Source: Trichoplax adhaerens (lineage: Eukaryota > Placozoa > Uniplacotomia > Trichoplacea > Trichoplacidae). Taken from it: DNA of 64,000 nt. Below are positions 49,334 to 61,144 of this stretch, piece by piece (the stretch's first letter is position 1; the number at the start of each line of letters is the position of its first letter). The stretch is taken from the NCBI RefSeq assembly GCF_000150275.1, contig NW_002060943.1, positions 5,979,950-6,043,949 of the forward strand. The letters run 5' to 3'. A program made the position numbers and the translations under genes. The notes beneath the pieces were generated by a model. It was not told the origin of the DNA. It made no database searches and was given only the letters and a program-made list of their open reading frames with translations.

Positions 49334-52300
49334 CTACATCCTTAAAAATTCACGGTTTTCTGGGTCTTCCATGTCAAAGTGCGCAGCCTCGCGAATTCTC
49401 TGTTCGTATCTCTAAATTGATCAATAATAAAGTGAAATAGATCCTTGAGAAATCTCTTGATGTGGTTTTCTTATACATTAAAACGATCATTAACTTATGA
49501 TTTATGACATGACAATGTGCAATAAATTAATTTATCCTGCAAGTCGCTGATGATATTCGTATATTCATAATTTTAATTAATCAGCTCAGTCAACTCCATA
49601 ATTTTTACATCGCTATAGTCGTATATACGAGAATGTTAACACATCAATGCTCGGATATACGCGTATACTATACTTTATTACCATAAATTCTTCGGGATCC
49701 ATATGTTCATTATCCTCTCGCTCTGGGTCCCATCCTTCATCGTGTTCGAATTCTTTCGATTCACTAGCTTTAATAAACTCATCCAACGAGATTAAAGCAT
49801 CTTTATTGGTATCGATCTAGTTAACGTAACGGAAATATTGAAGTTACTGTCATGTTGAACGATACTATGCCTTCGCAGGCCGTACTGAAGTTCACCGAAC
49901 TTATAAATTTTACTGAAATCTCATCTTAACAGCCATTTCTAAATCGGAATATTGCTTTATTATCAATATTCTTTATTTCCGATTTACAATTATAAACTCT
50001 ACATAAACTTTTAGTTATTATTTCTATCGCAAATAATACCCTTAAAATCTCTCTCTATGTATTTTATGTATATTAATTATAATATCTCTATATATATCTA
50101 TGTGTGCAATTGAAATGTAATGCTGCCCAATGCTGCACCTTAGCCTAACATGGCATTATGTAGATTAATGTGCTTACATGGAACGTAAGCAAGATACACA
50201 TTTAAGCTATAAATGCGAATTGGATAGTAATTACATGCTTAACTAAACAATAAAGTTGTGCGTATAGATAACAATTTCACATCGTAATATTATTTGACTA
50301 GCGAGTCACAATAATAAACCATGCCACTTTTCTCTTTGTGAATAAAAAGTGAACCTATCTATATTAAGCACCAAACTATAAAACTGGTGCTATAAATCTA
50401 GCTATCATAAAATTCCTGATTACGTAGAAATTTATTGTTTTAGACCATGTAAACAATTACAGTCTTTAATTCATGACGATAATAATTAAGGTACCTCTCG
50501 GACAAAGTGATTGCGCATTCCGGTTGTAATTTTTCTCATTTTCACTTCATCATTGCTACCATCATTCTTGGTAAGCTTATGGCTCTACATAAATAATACA
50601 ATTTACAGTATTTAAATTTACACAGCAAATATAATATACACCAAATGGTATAACTTGCGATAGATGCATAGAAAATGCACAGCATTTGTTGAAAGACTAA
50701 TGGTCCTTCACTGAACTACCTGAACTTAAGGAAGTACAATACTATTCCGATGCTTCATTCCTTTTTAGCACATTAAAATAATTAATCTGAACGTAACATG
50801 TGGCACGTGTATAATCATTTAGTGCTTTTTAAATATCAATTATTACATATTACTAGTAGATGCCTCGCTCGTTATATTTCACGTATAATACATGTGCTTG
50901 GTACTGTACCCACTGTACAATAATTTATCACTGACTCACAATTTTCCTGATTGAGTATATTATATATACACTTAACTCAATCTGATTAATTTATAAATTA
51001 ATCCATTCTATTGTATAAATTAAATTCTTATCCGTTGTATACGTCTTTAAAAAACTAATTATTAACAGTCGTTATAGTCTCCGAAAAGTAAATTTATGAC
51101 TGAAAAATAAGCTTAAAGTCATTTTTTGATATGTTTATAGACCGCATAACGACTGTAACGTAATTTAAATATATTGTTGTAATAGACTCTGATATGAAGA
51201 ACTGCGATTTATATATTCATATACCAATATATATGTGGTTATAAAGTATGTGTTTATATGAATTCCATATAGCAATTATACGAGTCATTATCGAAAATAT
51301 TTATAAAAAAGTCCTTCAACTTATACAATTAATTGTAATTATACTATCACATTATGAATAGTGTGCACGTATAACAGGAAATAGCTAGATTTATAACTAG
51401 ATTATAGATAGAGTAATATTTTTTAAAAGTTTTAAAAATAAGTTGCTTAAGATTCATTCGCAACAATAATACGGTTAATAATAATACTATGAATGACTAA
51501 TATATAATACCTCTCGTTGCATGATTGCGTCTAACTCCGCAAAATCTAATTGTCCATCACCATTTAAATCTATACGGGAAAGATAGACATAGTGAGACTT
51601 CACACCATAAAATATCATACCGCTTGATGAATGACTCAGTGTAAAATTGGGCGTAACGATAGCGAATATATTTAGAAAAATATATCATAAGTTCTAAATT
51701 TTCAACAGGGTAATTGCTTAATTTTTATTTACGAGAAATATAGTACATACTCCCGTAAGCAATTACAACGGTCTCTTACCATGAGCAGCGAAAAATGATC
51801 TAGGTGAAAAATCTCCTTGACTAAAGCCATCGTCTTTTTCCCAAACATCTTGTAGTTGAGCTTTACTTCCCTGTTGTAATAAAAATTATAACTTTAAATG
51901 CTATCACTATAAGTAAAAATGCAATAATACAGTGAGAAATAGGACATCTTATCGCCATGACAATATTTCAAATTTTAACAAAAGAATGGCCAGTTAGATA
52001 GGTAAAGAAAAGTGGAAACTTTCTATATTAATATAGAAAATATACGCGATAGGAATAATCACCGGATGATGAAGTTTCGCCTTTTCCTCAGAATTGCTGT
52101 GTCCACTTTTGTCATCTTCAGCAGCTTTCGATTGCTCTTTAACCATTTCTTCTATATTTTTTTTTTCAAGTAACAATTTCTCGTATTCATACCGCATGAA
52201 CTCCTGATGTTTGGCATCTTCAACTAATCGTATTCCTTCAGCGATCTTGAAATTAGATAAATGATAATTTAATAAAAGTGTAGTAATATTTATTAATGCC

Positions 52301-53393
52301 TACCAACTTCATCGTAAGTTTATCATATTAAAACCAATCAATCATATTTTGGTGAAATATTGTGATATAAATTAATCTAAACTAAAGAGTATTTAAGTTT
52401 ACACACAAAAATAATATCAAAAATATCCCTCATAAACTCTAAAATTATATTATATTTACTAAGATGTAGCAAAAAGTTTTAACGAGACAAGTCATAAATA
52501 TGTACAAAACTAGCTTAATGTTGCCAATTCATTTTATTTAATACGGTACTAAAATTTAATCTTATTCACGCCCTATTATGCACTAATTAAGTACCTGTTA
52601 CCTTATTTTTAAAGATTAAATAATAAGAGAGTTGATTTAAAGAAAGTTGATTTGAAGAAAGCTGAAAATGTTAAAAGCTTACTAAACTGAATAAATATAT
52701 GGATCTTAATAAGCTGTCAATTGAACTACTATGATACGATTTATTACTGCCAAATTGGGAAAAGCTATTATATAGACTTTTATCCTTTTATGAGTCCTTC
52801 TCTTTGCTTCTTATAATATAGTATTACACACTTATTTATCGGTAGAAAATTATGAACTACGATGTCATAAGTACTAAAATAGTTGCCATAACTTTGAGAC
52901 AGCAAGAAATTTATAGTTTATTTCTTCATCATTTGAATTTAAATGATTAAAACAATTTCCTCACTTTTTAAATTTACCCACTAACCTCTCCCAATCTTTC
53001 TTTGATTCTCTCAATTACTTCATGTGGATCCTCACCATCCGTATTCTGGAATGGTACATTTGGATTCTCTTGTTGCTTCTCAGCTTTTCGTAGTTGATTT
53101 TGTAATTTTCTTTGTTCACGTATCTTTTCTTGTTCAAGATCATCGAATCTATCTATCATTTTTCTACTAAGCTCTTGTAAATTGGGATTAATTTTACCAT
53201 CTTTACCAAGATCTTCATTCTTGTTCGATTTAATCTTTTCCCTTAGCTCTTTATCTTCTTTTAACAATTTGGCCGTCTCTTGAACTGCAAGTTGTTCTAC
53301 CTTTTGAGTCCTATTAGCTGGTGGTCGTGACTCAATTAGTAGAGGCAGTACAAGAAATATAGCATTAATTAAAAGAAATGTTGCAATTTTCAT
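49334..53393 (-). CDS. NUCB: nucleobindin-like secretory EF-hand protein, paralogue A
   Basis: Seven exons, minus strand: 53393-52986, 52245-52063, 51870-51780, 51569-51511, 50584-50495, 49816-49682, 49411-49334; 347 aa. Signal peptide at 1-22 (KIATFLLINAIFLVLPLL), then acidic/basic helical sequence. Family marks: HQEFMRYEYEKLLLEKK, the LHHPGSKAQLQDVWEKDDG block, EF-hand 1 DLNGDGQLDFAE (228-239), EF-hand 2 DTNKDALISLDE (279-290), then EFEHDEGWDP. Nucleobindins are Golgi/ER calcium- and G-alpha-binding proteins. EF-hand 2 has Ala in place of the usual Gly at loop position 6. The C-terminal leucine-zipper region of vertebrate NUCB is missing; the chain ends soon after RYEQRIREAAHF. The exon layout is the same as in paralogue B. 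Confidence 0.9.
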
Positions 53394-55424
53394 CTTAGTT
53401 AGAAATTTAACTTTCCAATACTGCCAAAGAGTTTTACGGTACTATTCTATGATATTACTAAACTTTCCGTACTATTTGTTATAGTAATACTCGTATATGC
53501 AACTGTTTGTTACTAGATCTTTGTACCTTGCTTTTTAATTAATGCTAGCATCATGATTAAAGAACATATAATAAAATGTATTATTATGTATTCTTTGCTG
53601 CTAGACACTGTGTGGCTACACTGTTAAATCCTCTAGCCGAACTGAATTCATTATTTTTAAGACAAAGCAATACGTCAGTTCTAAGAACAAAATCACTGCA
53701 ATAACATCATTCCACCTCCGGTTCATTGTTTTATCATGGTGATCGCTTTCATGAATAGTTTCTATTTGTAGGCGTATAAGCAATTGTTATATTTTATTCT
53801 TCTTGTTGATCCAATTGCAAACGTGTATAATGATTGATCGATAACTAGTAGAACGACGGCATCAAATTGCCCTTGACAACTATTTTAATAACATAATTCT
53901 AATTATTATCATTATCGTAAACCTATGTCTTAAATTCTTATTATTTCTTAGCTCACGATCTATCCGGATTTATGTATAATAAGGCAACCTGTTGGTAATG
54001 TAATCGGCTTTATTAGATCTTACATGAATTGCTTATTACATCGAACTTTGTAATAACTAAGTTCTATCAAAAGCCTCAATAATTAATTAAACATGCATAC
54101 ATTGTAGTACTTATTAATTTTATTGGCAGTCTAGAACTGAAGTTCAAGTACTAAAAATACGTCATCCCTATTACTAACTTTATTCTTAGCTGTAATGCAG
54201 TTGACATACATTAAAGTGTCTTATATCACGTATCTATGCATAATTTTGCGACAAATTTTTTGCTCGTAGTTTATTTTTTACACATGTACGAGTGCTGTAT
54301 ATCGCATACTCAATCTTGAGGATCGGTTATATTTAGCTCACACTATTATGTGATAGTTAAGCTGATAATAATAAGGTTGCCGTTAATTAAATGAGAGAGC
54401 AAGAAAAATGGCTTTAAGGGCTGACTCTATAAATGTAAATAAGTCAAATGCGCTTATTGTATTTTCAGCTTAAACTTAGAATTAGAAATCAACTTATACG
54501 CGTATGAGCTACCAAATGTGATAAGCGTCGATGGGAAAGTCAATTTAGCCAATCAACATATCCGTACATACTTACTTTCATTGCTATACAATTCAGCATT
54601 CCAAAAGTTAAAAGACTTTCGAGTAATTCATTTTGAAATTTGAACTAAGACGGAAATTGTAATGGATACCATAAAAAATTGCTTTTATCCATGGATAAGT
54701 GGATATACCGTGTAAAATCAGTAATACCGAAATAACAATTTTAGGCTATTGAAATCAAAGAGGAGCTGCATTTTGGTGACCATTTCAGCAATATACCCGC
54801 ATTTCTTGTGATTGTACTAAACGCTGTCAAACTTTTATAACTCCAATTTAAAGCAACATACAGTACCAGTGCATATACATTATAATTGAGAGAATTCTTA
54901 AAGCTACCGACAGATAGTGGTCTGAATTGTGAATTTATATTACCCAAAGTGCAATTGTAATGGCTTTCGCATCAGTACAATCTGGCCTTTATTTCGAATA
55001 CGCGAACGAGTATCCTACAGTAACACTAATCACTTAGCTCACGATTATTACTTAATTTCTAAGGATGGCCAAAGAGAATACAGTTAAAAGGATGTAGTAA
55101 AATGATACAATGTTCAAATTATGAACGCTTCAAAATTACAGATATATAATTATAAACCAACGTCAGGTGTAATCCTTAGTACACAGTGAGATAAAAATTA
55201 GATGCGCTTCTCGTAAATAATACCTTTTACATTGCACGGGCATGGCATAATAACACACCGTAGCTTATTACAGTATTTGCAAAAAGCAGAACGCAATTTA
55301 GCAAAATATCATAATGTTATTTTAGGATATTTTGTATGTGAGGGACAATATTCTGTCATAGCTTGGTAGTATGTAAAAAATTTTTAGCGTGCAATGATGA
55401 AACTTAGTAAATGTTGATTTAAAA
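53394..55424. other. spacer between the two nucleobindin paralogues
   Basis: No supported exon and no GTAC-palindrome tract. Contains the 5' side of paralogue A and 3' side of paralogue B. Confidence 0.6.
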
Positions 55425-57571
55425 TTATCGGCGAGGATCCGTTTCTTCACCGGTACGGATTTTTATTTTGTCGAATTGGTTACGGGCAGCATCTCTAACT
55501 TTTCTTTCATATCGCTAAAATTTAGGTTATCAAAAATGTTTTACTTAAAAAAATTTCGCAACTGAGACTTGCCCCTCAAAAATTCCTATAAAGTAATTAA
55601 TAGCATATTTTAATATTTACCTCTAACTCCTCCGGGGTCATTCTTTCAAAATCCTTGTCTTCGTTAAATGTTTCCCAACCTTCATCTTTTTTAAATTCCG
55701 CTTTCTTAGTAGATTTGATAAATTCGTCCAACGAGACTAAGCCGTCTTTGTTTACATCGATCTATATCCAAAGCAAATACACTTATTATATTATCTTTCA
55801 CACATACTATTATAGGGAATGCTGTAAATTCTTCTTGAAAACATAACATGTAAATTGCTAAAATGCCTATGCACGAAGACTACTAAAGATAGTTTACTTA
55901 GATACCTCAGTAGATACATGTTGCCTCATACGTTGTAATTCTTCTTTTAATTCTCTTTCATCATATGCATCTTTATGATTACCAACTAATTTGGAAACCT
56001 AATTTAACAAATCATCAGGTTTCAGAAGATTTGAAACAATTATAAATTGAGCATCAGAACTCAGATTAGTACCAAGACGATGCCTAACCTCTTTTCGGAG
56101 AACGGCTTCTAATTCGACGTTATCTAAATGTCCGTCACCGTTCGTATCTAAAATGTCGAAAAGTGTTGATTAGAGAGGGCTGAGATTTTCTACTAGTTAT
56201 ATAGCCGTATCCACGCAATACACTTATTTCCTAACTAGATATATTTATATCAAGGCATCTTTGAAAGGATGAAATGGACATGGGTTATTTGTAATTAATT
56301 TATCCACTATTTTGTGCAAGGTGTAAACAATACTTGGTGCGCATATATAGCTATTTACCATGAAGTCTAAAAAATGCATCAGGGTTGAATTCTTGATTTT
56401 GGAAGCCATCTTCTTTTTCCCACACTTCCTGTAGTTGTTCTTTGCTACCCTGTATGTAAAGTAGGTGGTTTAAAATATTAATATCAGATAATGAGTTAGA
56501 GCAAATAGGCATTAAGTATATCGTTTAAGTTAGAACAGCGTCTATTAATGCTCTTAGTAGTCGCGAGGACTAACAACATTACTGACTACATTGTCTAAAA
56601 TTTATTCTTTAATTGGTAGGATGATATCATACCGGATGATGCAATTTAGGATGATCTTGCATATCCCGCAAATGCTTTGCATAATTGTCTTCGGCAACTT
56701 TCTTTTGGTCCGGATTCATTTTCTCTAGTTCTTTCTTTCTTAATAACTCCTTTTCTAATTCATATCGAAGGAATGCCTTGTGTCTTACATCATCAGTTTC
56801 ACGTAATTTTTTGTTTGCCTGTATAGCGAAATTATAATTTAGTCTTTCGATTAAGACGATACAGTACCAACATATAGTACAAGGAATGGTGTCCGGTGTG
56901 AATAATTAATTGGAGAAGAGTCAACGTAGCTAAAGTGACCACTGAAATTTACAACCGGTTGAAGATATCTGCAATCAACTTACCTCCTGTAGTTTTTCGT
57001 TCAGTTCTTCCATAGTGTACCTATTATCATCACTATGATGCAGGCGAAATGATTCTGGATGTTCTTCGCGTTCGTTAGCTTCCTGAATTTGGTGTTCTAA
57101 ATCACGTTGATGACGGACTTGATCATATTCTTGGTCATCGAATCTATCCAGCATTTTCTCATCGAGATCGCGGAAAGCAGGATTAGCTAAATCTCGACCA
57201 ATAACATCATCATCTAAACCTTTGAACTTGTTGATTAAATCCGGTTGATCTCTTAGAAATTGGAAGGTATCGTCATAATTTTCTTCTGGCTCTTGATGAT
57301 CAGTATTCTGTTGATCAGTCTTGTGTTGATCCATGTTTCGTTGATCAGTCTTGTGTTGATCCATGTTTTGTTGATCATGAGCCATCTTTGAATCGAGTTG
57401 TACGGATTTATCAACGCCAACATCTATCTTGGTTTTCTCGATATTGGTGACATCTTCTTTAGGCACTTCTTTAACTTTATCGGCTTTCACCGGTAATCGT
57501 GGTGGAGCAGCATCGATTAAGATTACAAGTCCAACCGTAATCAATAGGATAACGCTAACTAACTTCTTCAT
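55425..57571 (-). CDS. NUCB: nucleobindin-like secretory EF-hand protein, paralogue B
   Basis: Seven exons, minus strand: 57571-56984, 56818-56633, 56449-56359, 56147-56089, 55998-55906, 55761-55621, 55514-55425; 415 aa. The ATG at 57571 gives a signal peptide (KKLVSVILLITVGLVILIDA); an acceptor-like TTTACAG lies just upstream. Family marks: RHKAFLRYELEKELLRKKE, LHHPGSKEQLQEVWEKEDG, EF-hand 1 DTNGDGHLDNVE (289-300), EF-hand 2 DVNKDGLVSLDE (341-352), then EGWETFNEDKDFERMTPEE. Both EF loops look able to bind calcium. The N-terminus is longer than in paralogue A because of a DQHKTDQ repeat coded by a 30-bp minisatellite. As in A, the vertebrate leucine-zipper tail is missing. Same head-to-tail orientation as A, so a tandem duplication. 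Confidence 0.92.
57300..57380 (-). repeat. 30-bp coding minisatellite in nucleobindin B
   Basis: About 2.5 copies of a 30-bp unit (containing GTTGATCAGTCTTGTGTTGA on the plus strand) encode repeats of DQHKTDQ(Q/R)NM. Confidence 0.85.
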
Positions 57572-57920
57572 CTCTCCTGTAAAGATATTGTCCCCAACAT
57601 ACAATAAATGTCATTAAATTAGCAGGAATGAATGGTTAAGTTATTGATCACTCGTTACAGTACAGTCTTAATTGTTGATAGCATTCAATCGGATTAAAAT
57701 GATAAATCCATTTTTTGATGATATCATGGATCAAGGGTAAAAAAAAAATGATCCGATTGAAGACACTATTGAAATCTAGATTCATTGATTTGCTAAACTA
57801 TCATTTGAAAAATGCTTGGCGACATCATTATGCGTGTTCTCCTTCCTTTTACAGTAGTAGTACACGAAATTTACACGCTCTTTAATCCAATTAATCACTA
57901 ACTTAACTCCTTCCAGTAAA

Positions 57921-58151
57921 ATGAATCTCTCTTTATTGAAGTTTTATGCTATAATAATCACTTTAAGCAGTTATGGCTCACTTACTGATCAATCCTTGGC
58001 AGTCTTTCCTTCACCGAAACTAACAACGATGATGATGATACGACGGGTGGAATATCAAACTCCAAATGACAACGTCGGAGCTTTAAAACCAATTAATATT
58101 CCTCTCACCCAGGTACTTGTACTACCCTGCTGTGCATATAGTTCAGTATAG
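57921..58151 (+). CDS. possible small secreted protein or first exon, unrecognised
   Basis: Short frame of 76 codons starting AAAATGAA. Residues 1-20 (NLSLLKFYAIIITLSSYG) look like a signal peptide. A CAG|GTACTT site at 58112 could be a donor after 64 codons. The rest (KLTTMMMIRRVEY, TPNDNVGALKPIN) matches nothing I know. It is divergent from nucleobindin B, 350 bp away. It may be chance. Confidence 0.2.
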   Translation: MNLSLLKFYAIIITLSSYGSLTDQSLAVFPSPKLTTMMMIRRVEYQTPNDNVGALKPINIPLTQVLVLPCCAYSSV

Positions 58152-58244
58152 ACGTAAGTGTTCTACTCTCGTCATCCAAATGCAATTGGCTCGTTTGATT
58201 ACACGCACGCGCAGTACCGATGATGATGCAGGCAGATTTTCCAC

Positions 58245-58490
58245 GGTACAGTACGGTACAGTACTGTGCTGAGTTTACAGTGTAATGTACTGTACTCTAG
58301 CGATCGAATACTGTACGGTATTGTACTGTACAGTGTACAGTACGTTCTACAACAGTACTGTAGTAGTATTTACAGTACTGTACTGTACAGTAGTTGTCGT
58401 CGACTTGTCGATGTTAACGGTACAGTAGATTTGGATGACGTGGCATACTGGACAGTGTACTGTGCACTGTGTGCAGTATGGTATACAGTA
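58245..58490. repeat. GTAC-palindrome tract upstream of nucleobindin B
   Basis: About 245 bp of GGTACAGTACGGTACAGTAC, GTACTGTACAGTGTACAGTA and TACAGTACTGTACTGTACAG units, about 680 bp upstream of the nucleobindin B ATG. Confidence 0.9.
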
Positions 58491-59394
58491 GAGGGCCTCT
58501 AGTCAGTGGACGTGTCAAAAAGAAAGTGGCGTCTGTACGTCTGTACCAGTGCAGTTTGAGAAAATTCCCCTAGCTATTCAGTTATTATTGAACTAATTAA
58601 TTTGATAATAATAAATAAATACTGTAAATCGTTTTCACATCCTTAGGATAGGCCAGATACGGTATAAATTAAACAGTTTAATCAATAGTGCTGGGAAAAT
58701 TTTATTTTACTGTTAAAGCTTGAGCCATTGCTCTATACTAAATTGTCTTGAAGCTTATTTTCTCCCTATTGCACCGTACTGTACTGTAGTTTATTTTGAT
58801 GACAACTTTAATGTAACATTATGAAAGTGTGAGCCAACGAAAATAATTTAATAAATATTATTTTGCACAGCACTGAACTGTATTATGGTCACAAGCTATA
58901 GCATGCCTAACCGGCAGCATCTCCCCTAAATTCCCAGGTCACAACTTTAGCTGCCACTGCATTGGCGTAGAAAACTATATTCATAGACCTCGAAGTTCTA
59001 CAGCTTCATACTATAACTAGATCCTAGTATCTAACCTTAGATTTTTCTTGCATCTTGTAGATCTACAGTATAGACAGTATCTGACTATATAAGTATAAAG
59101 TATCTAATGCACAGGTTACACCATTGATCTTCACTAAATGAAAGTTCTTATGGCTTGAACAACACTTCTTCTCAGTTAAATGACATTTGAAATCAATGCG
59201 GGATTGCAGTAGACATTATAGCGAATATCTTGAATATTAATTTGGTATAATTACTTTTACAAATTAAATTTTGATCATTTCACTGCATAGATTGATATAA
59301 ATAAAGAAAATGAGTTTGTGAGATTGCAACATCATTTCGGGCATTGACCATAAATGTAGTACTTCATGCTCGGGTTGAATATGGCCGTACGTTG

Positions 59395-59632
59395 ATAGTG
59401 ATATATAGGTTAATATACATACTGAACTGTAAAATGACTAGCAAAATCATCAGCCACTCAATTTCTAGTCGGTATATGCGATATCACTCCATTAAATATA
59501 AAAACCTAGTTAACCTCGAGGATTGACAGTGAGATGTATAATACTGTATCGTAAAATGAAATTGCAAAATCATCAGCTACTCCATTTCTAATCGGTAAAG
59601 GCGATACTATTCCATTAAATATGAAAACTTTT
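59395..59632. repeat. diverged direct repeat, about 110 bp, two copies
   Basis: Copies at about 59395-59508 and 59527-59632 share AACTGTAAAATGA-like, GCAAAATCATCAGC.ACTC, ATTTCTA.TCGGTA and CCATTAAATAT.AAAA blocks in the same order. Confidence 0.75.
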
Positions 59633-60956
59633 AATACCGGATAAAGTTATATAAAATTGTATACGCTCATGGCAACTCTAACTCACTCTAACGTGCGTCT
59701 AAAAAAAACGCGTATAAGAGTACTCTTCAACTTCAATATGTTTTTGCATATTTTATAAATTTTATATTAGTGAGTTTTTGTTCCGTTGGTGGAACTTTGT
59801 TTATATATATGTATATGTACTGTACCAAAAGGATGTGATTACGTACGGGTACACTCTTATGCGTATATAATAAATTAGTTTACTGGTACGATCGCTGATT
59901 ATGGCGGTCCTTCACAGATACATTACCATAATCAATATCGCATTAATAAAAGTGATTATTTGTAGCGCAATTTGCTATTCCTGTATCGATATATCTGTCA
60001 TGTTTTAAATATTTTACTTTAATCAGATAAATTAAACTACGAAAGTCATCTTTATTACAAAACTACTCTACATATACGAATTAGTACAAGATGTTGCATA
60101 ATGTACATCAAAATTGAATATATAAGCTATATTCATCTGATAAAATTCATGACACCGTTTTTAATAGACTCGAATCATGGTAGCAATTTCATTGTAATTC
60201 AGATACTAAGCCATTCTTATCTTGAAATAGATTCTCAATTATGAAAATGAAGCCGTGTATAAGAAGCAGTTTGAGTACTTCAACACAAAAATTTCAACCA
60301 TTATTATTGACTGTAAATTGAGACACAATTTACGAACCTATTTTCCTGACCAAGTAAGCTGTAAAAGTATGGGTGCACAAATAATGGTTCGGTAACATAC
60401 CTACATGTATTATGTAGCCAAAATATTCACAGCGAATACAATAATTAGCAGAAAAAATCAAACACAGTATCAATTACAAAGAAAATGCTAGCTATATTCG
60501 CAACTGCATATGCGAATATAATGGGGTCATATATAAAGAATAATATTATAATGACCGAAATATTTCATCATCTAGCCCTAGTTGTCCAAAATATATTGGC
60601 GTCATATCAAGTATTGTCTATCTACGAAAGAACATTCTGCGGTACAACGATAAAATTTAGACAGAAAAGAAAAATTGAACATTGACGAAGGATCATACAT
60701 AAATTTAGAATGATAAAATAGATTTTTCAATGGAATTTAAAATATATTCAAGATTTACGTTCAATTGTATTCAAGTATTATATTTATATAAACAAAAGCG
60801 ATAAATTTAAAGTCTTTGCAGACGTATTATGTAAGGTTTTTTAGATCAGATTTAGTTTGTAAACGTTGTCGTATCGACTATCTATGAATGAATATAAATT
60901 TCTATCACTTGCAAAATAACACTCTATATATAGCTAAGGAATTAATAACGCTCGGT

Positions 60957-60992
60957 ACTGTATGATATCAGTGTGAAACAGTACTGTACAAC
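60957..60992. repeat. short GTAC-palindrome group
   Basis: GGTACTGTATGATATCAGTG and ACAGTACTGTACA units, about 150-190 bp beyond the stop of the RING-protein gene. Confidence 0.55.
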
Positions 60993-61144
60993 TCGTTAGC
61001 ACGTTAGTAACATGATGTTGCCAAATAGATATCACAATATTTTATAATCTTACAAATATAAAATGTATCTATGTAAATAAATTGAATATCTGTATGTATA
61101 TACATTAAAAGAAGATAGGTTTTAAATTATTAAGGCGAAATAAT

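Larger units (their letters stand above)
57572..61144. other. spacer between nucleobindin B and the RING protein
   Basis: Apart from one doubtful small frame (57921), no exon was found. Contains a palindrome tract (58245-58490), a diverged direct repeat (59395-59632) and a short palindrome group (60957-60992). Confidence 0.55.

Noticed and set aside
60485-60685. Short plus-strand frame (66 codons)
   Set aside because: No family resemblance, no splice context, AT-rich spacer.
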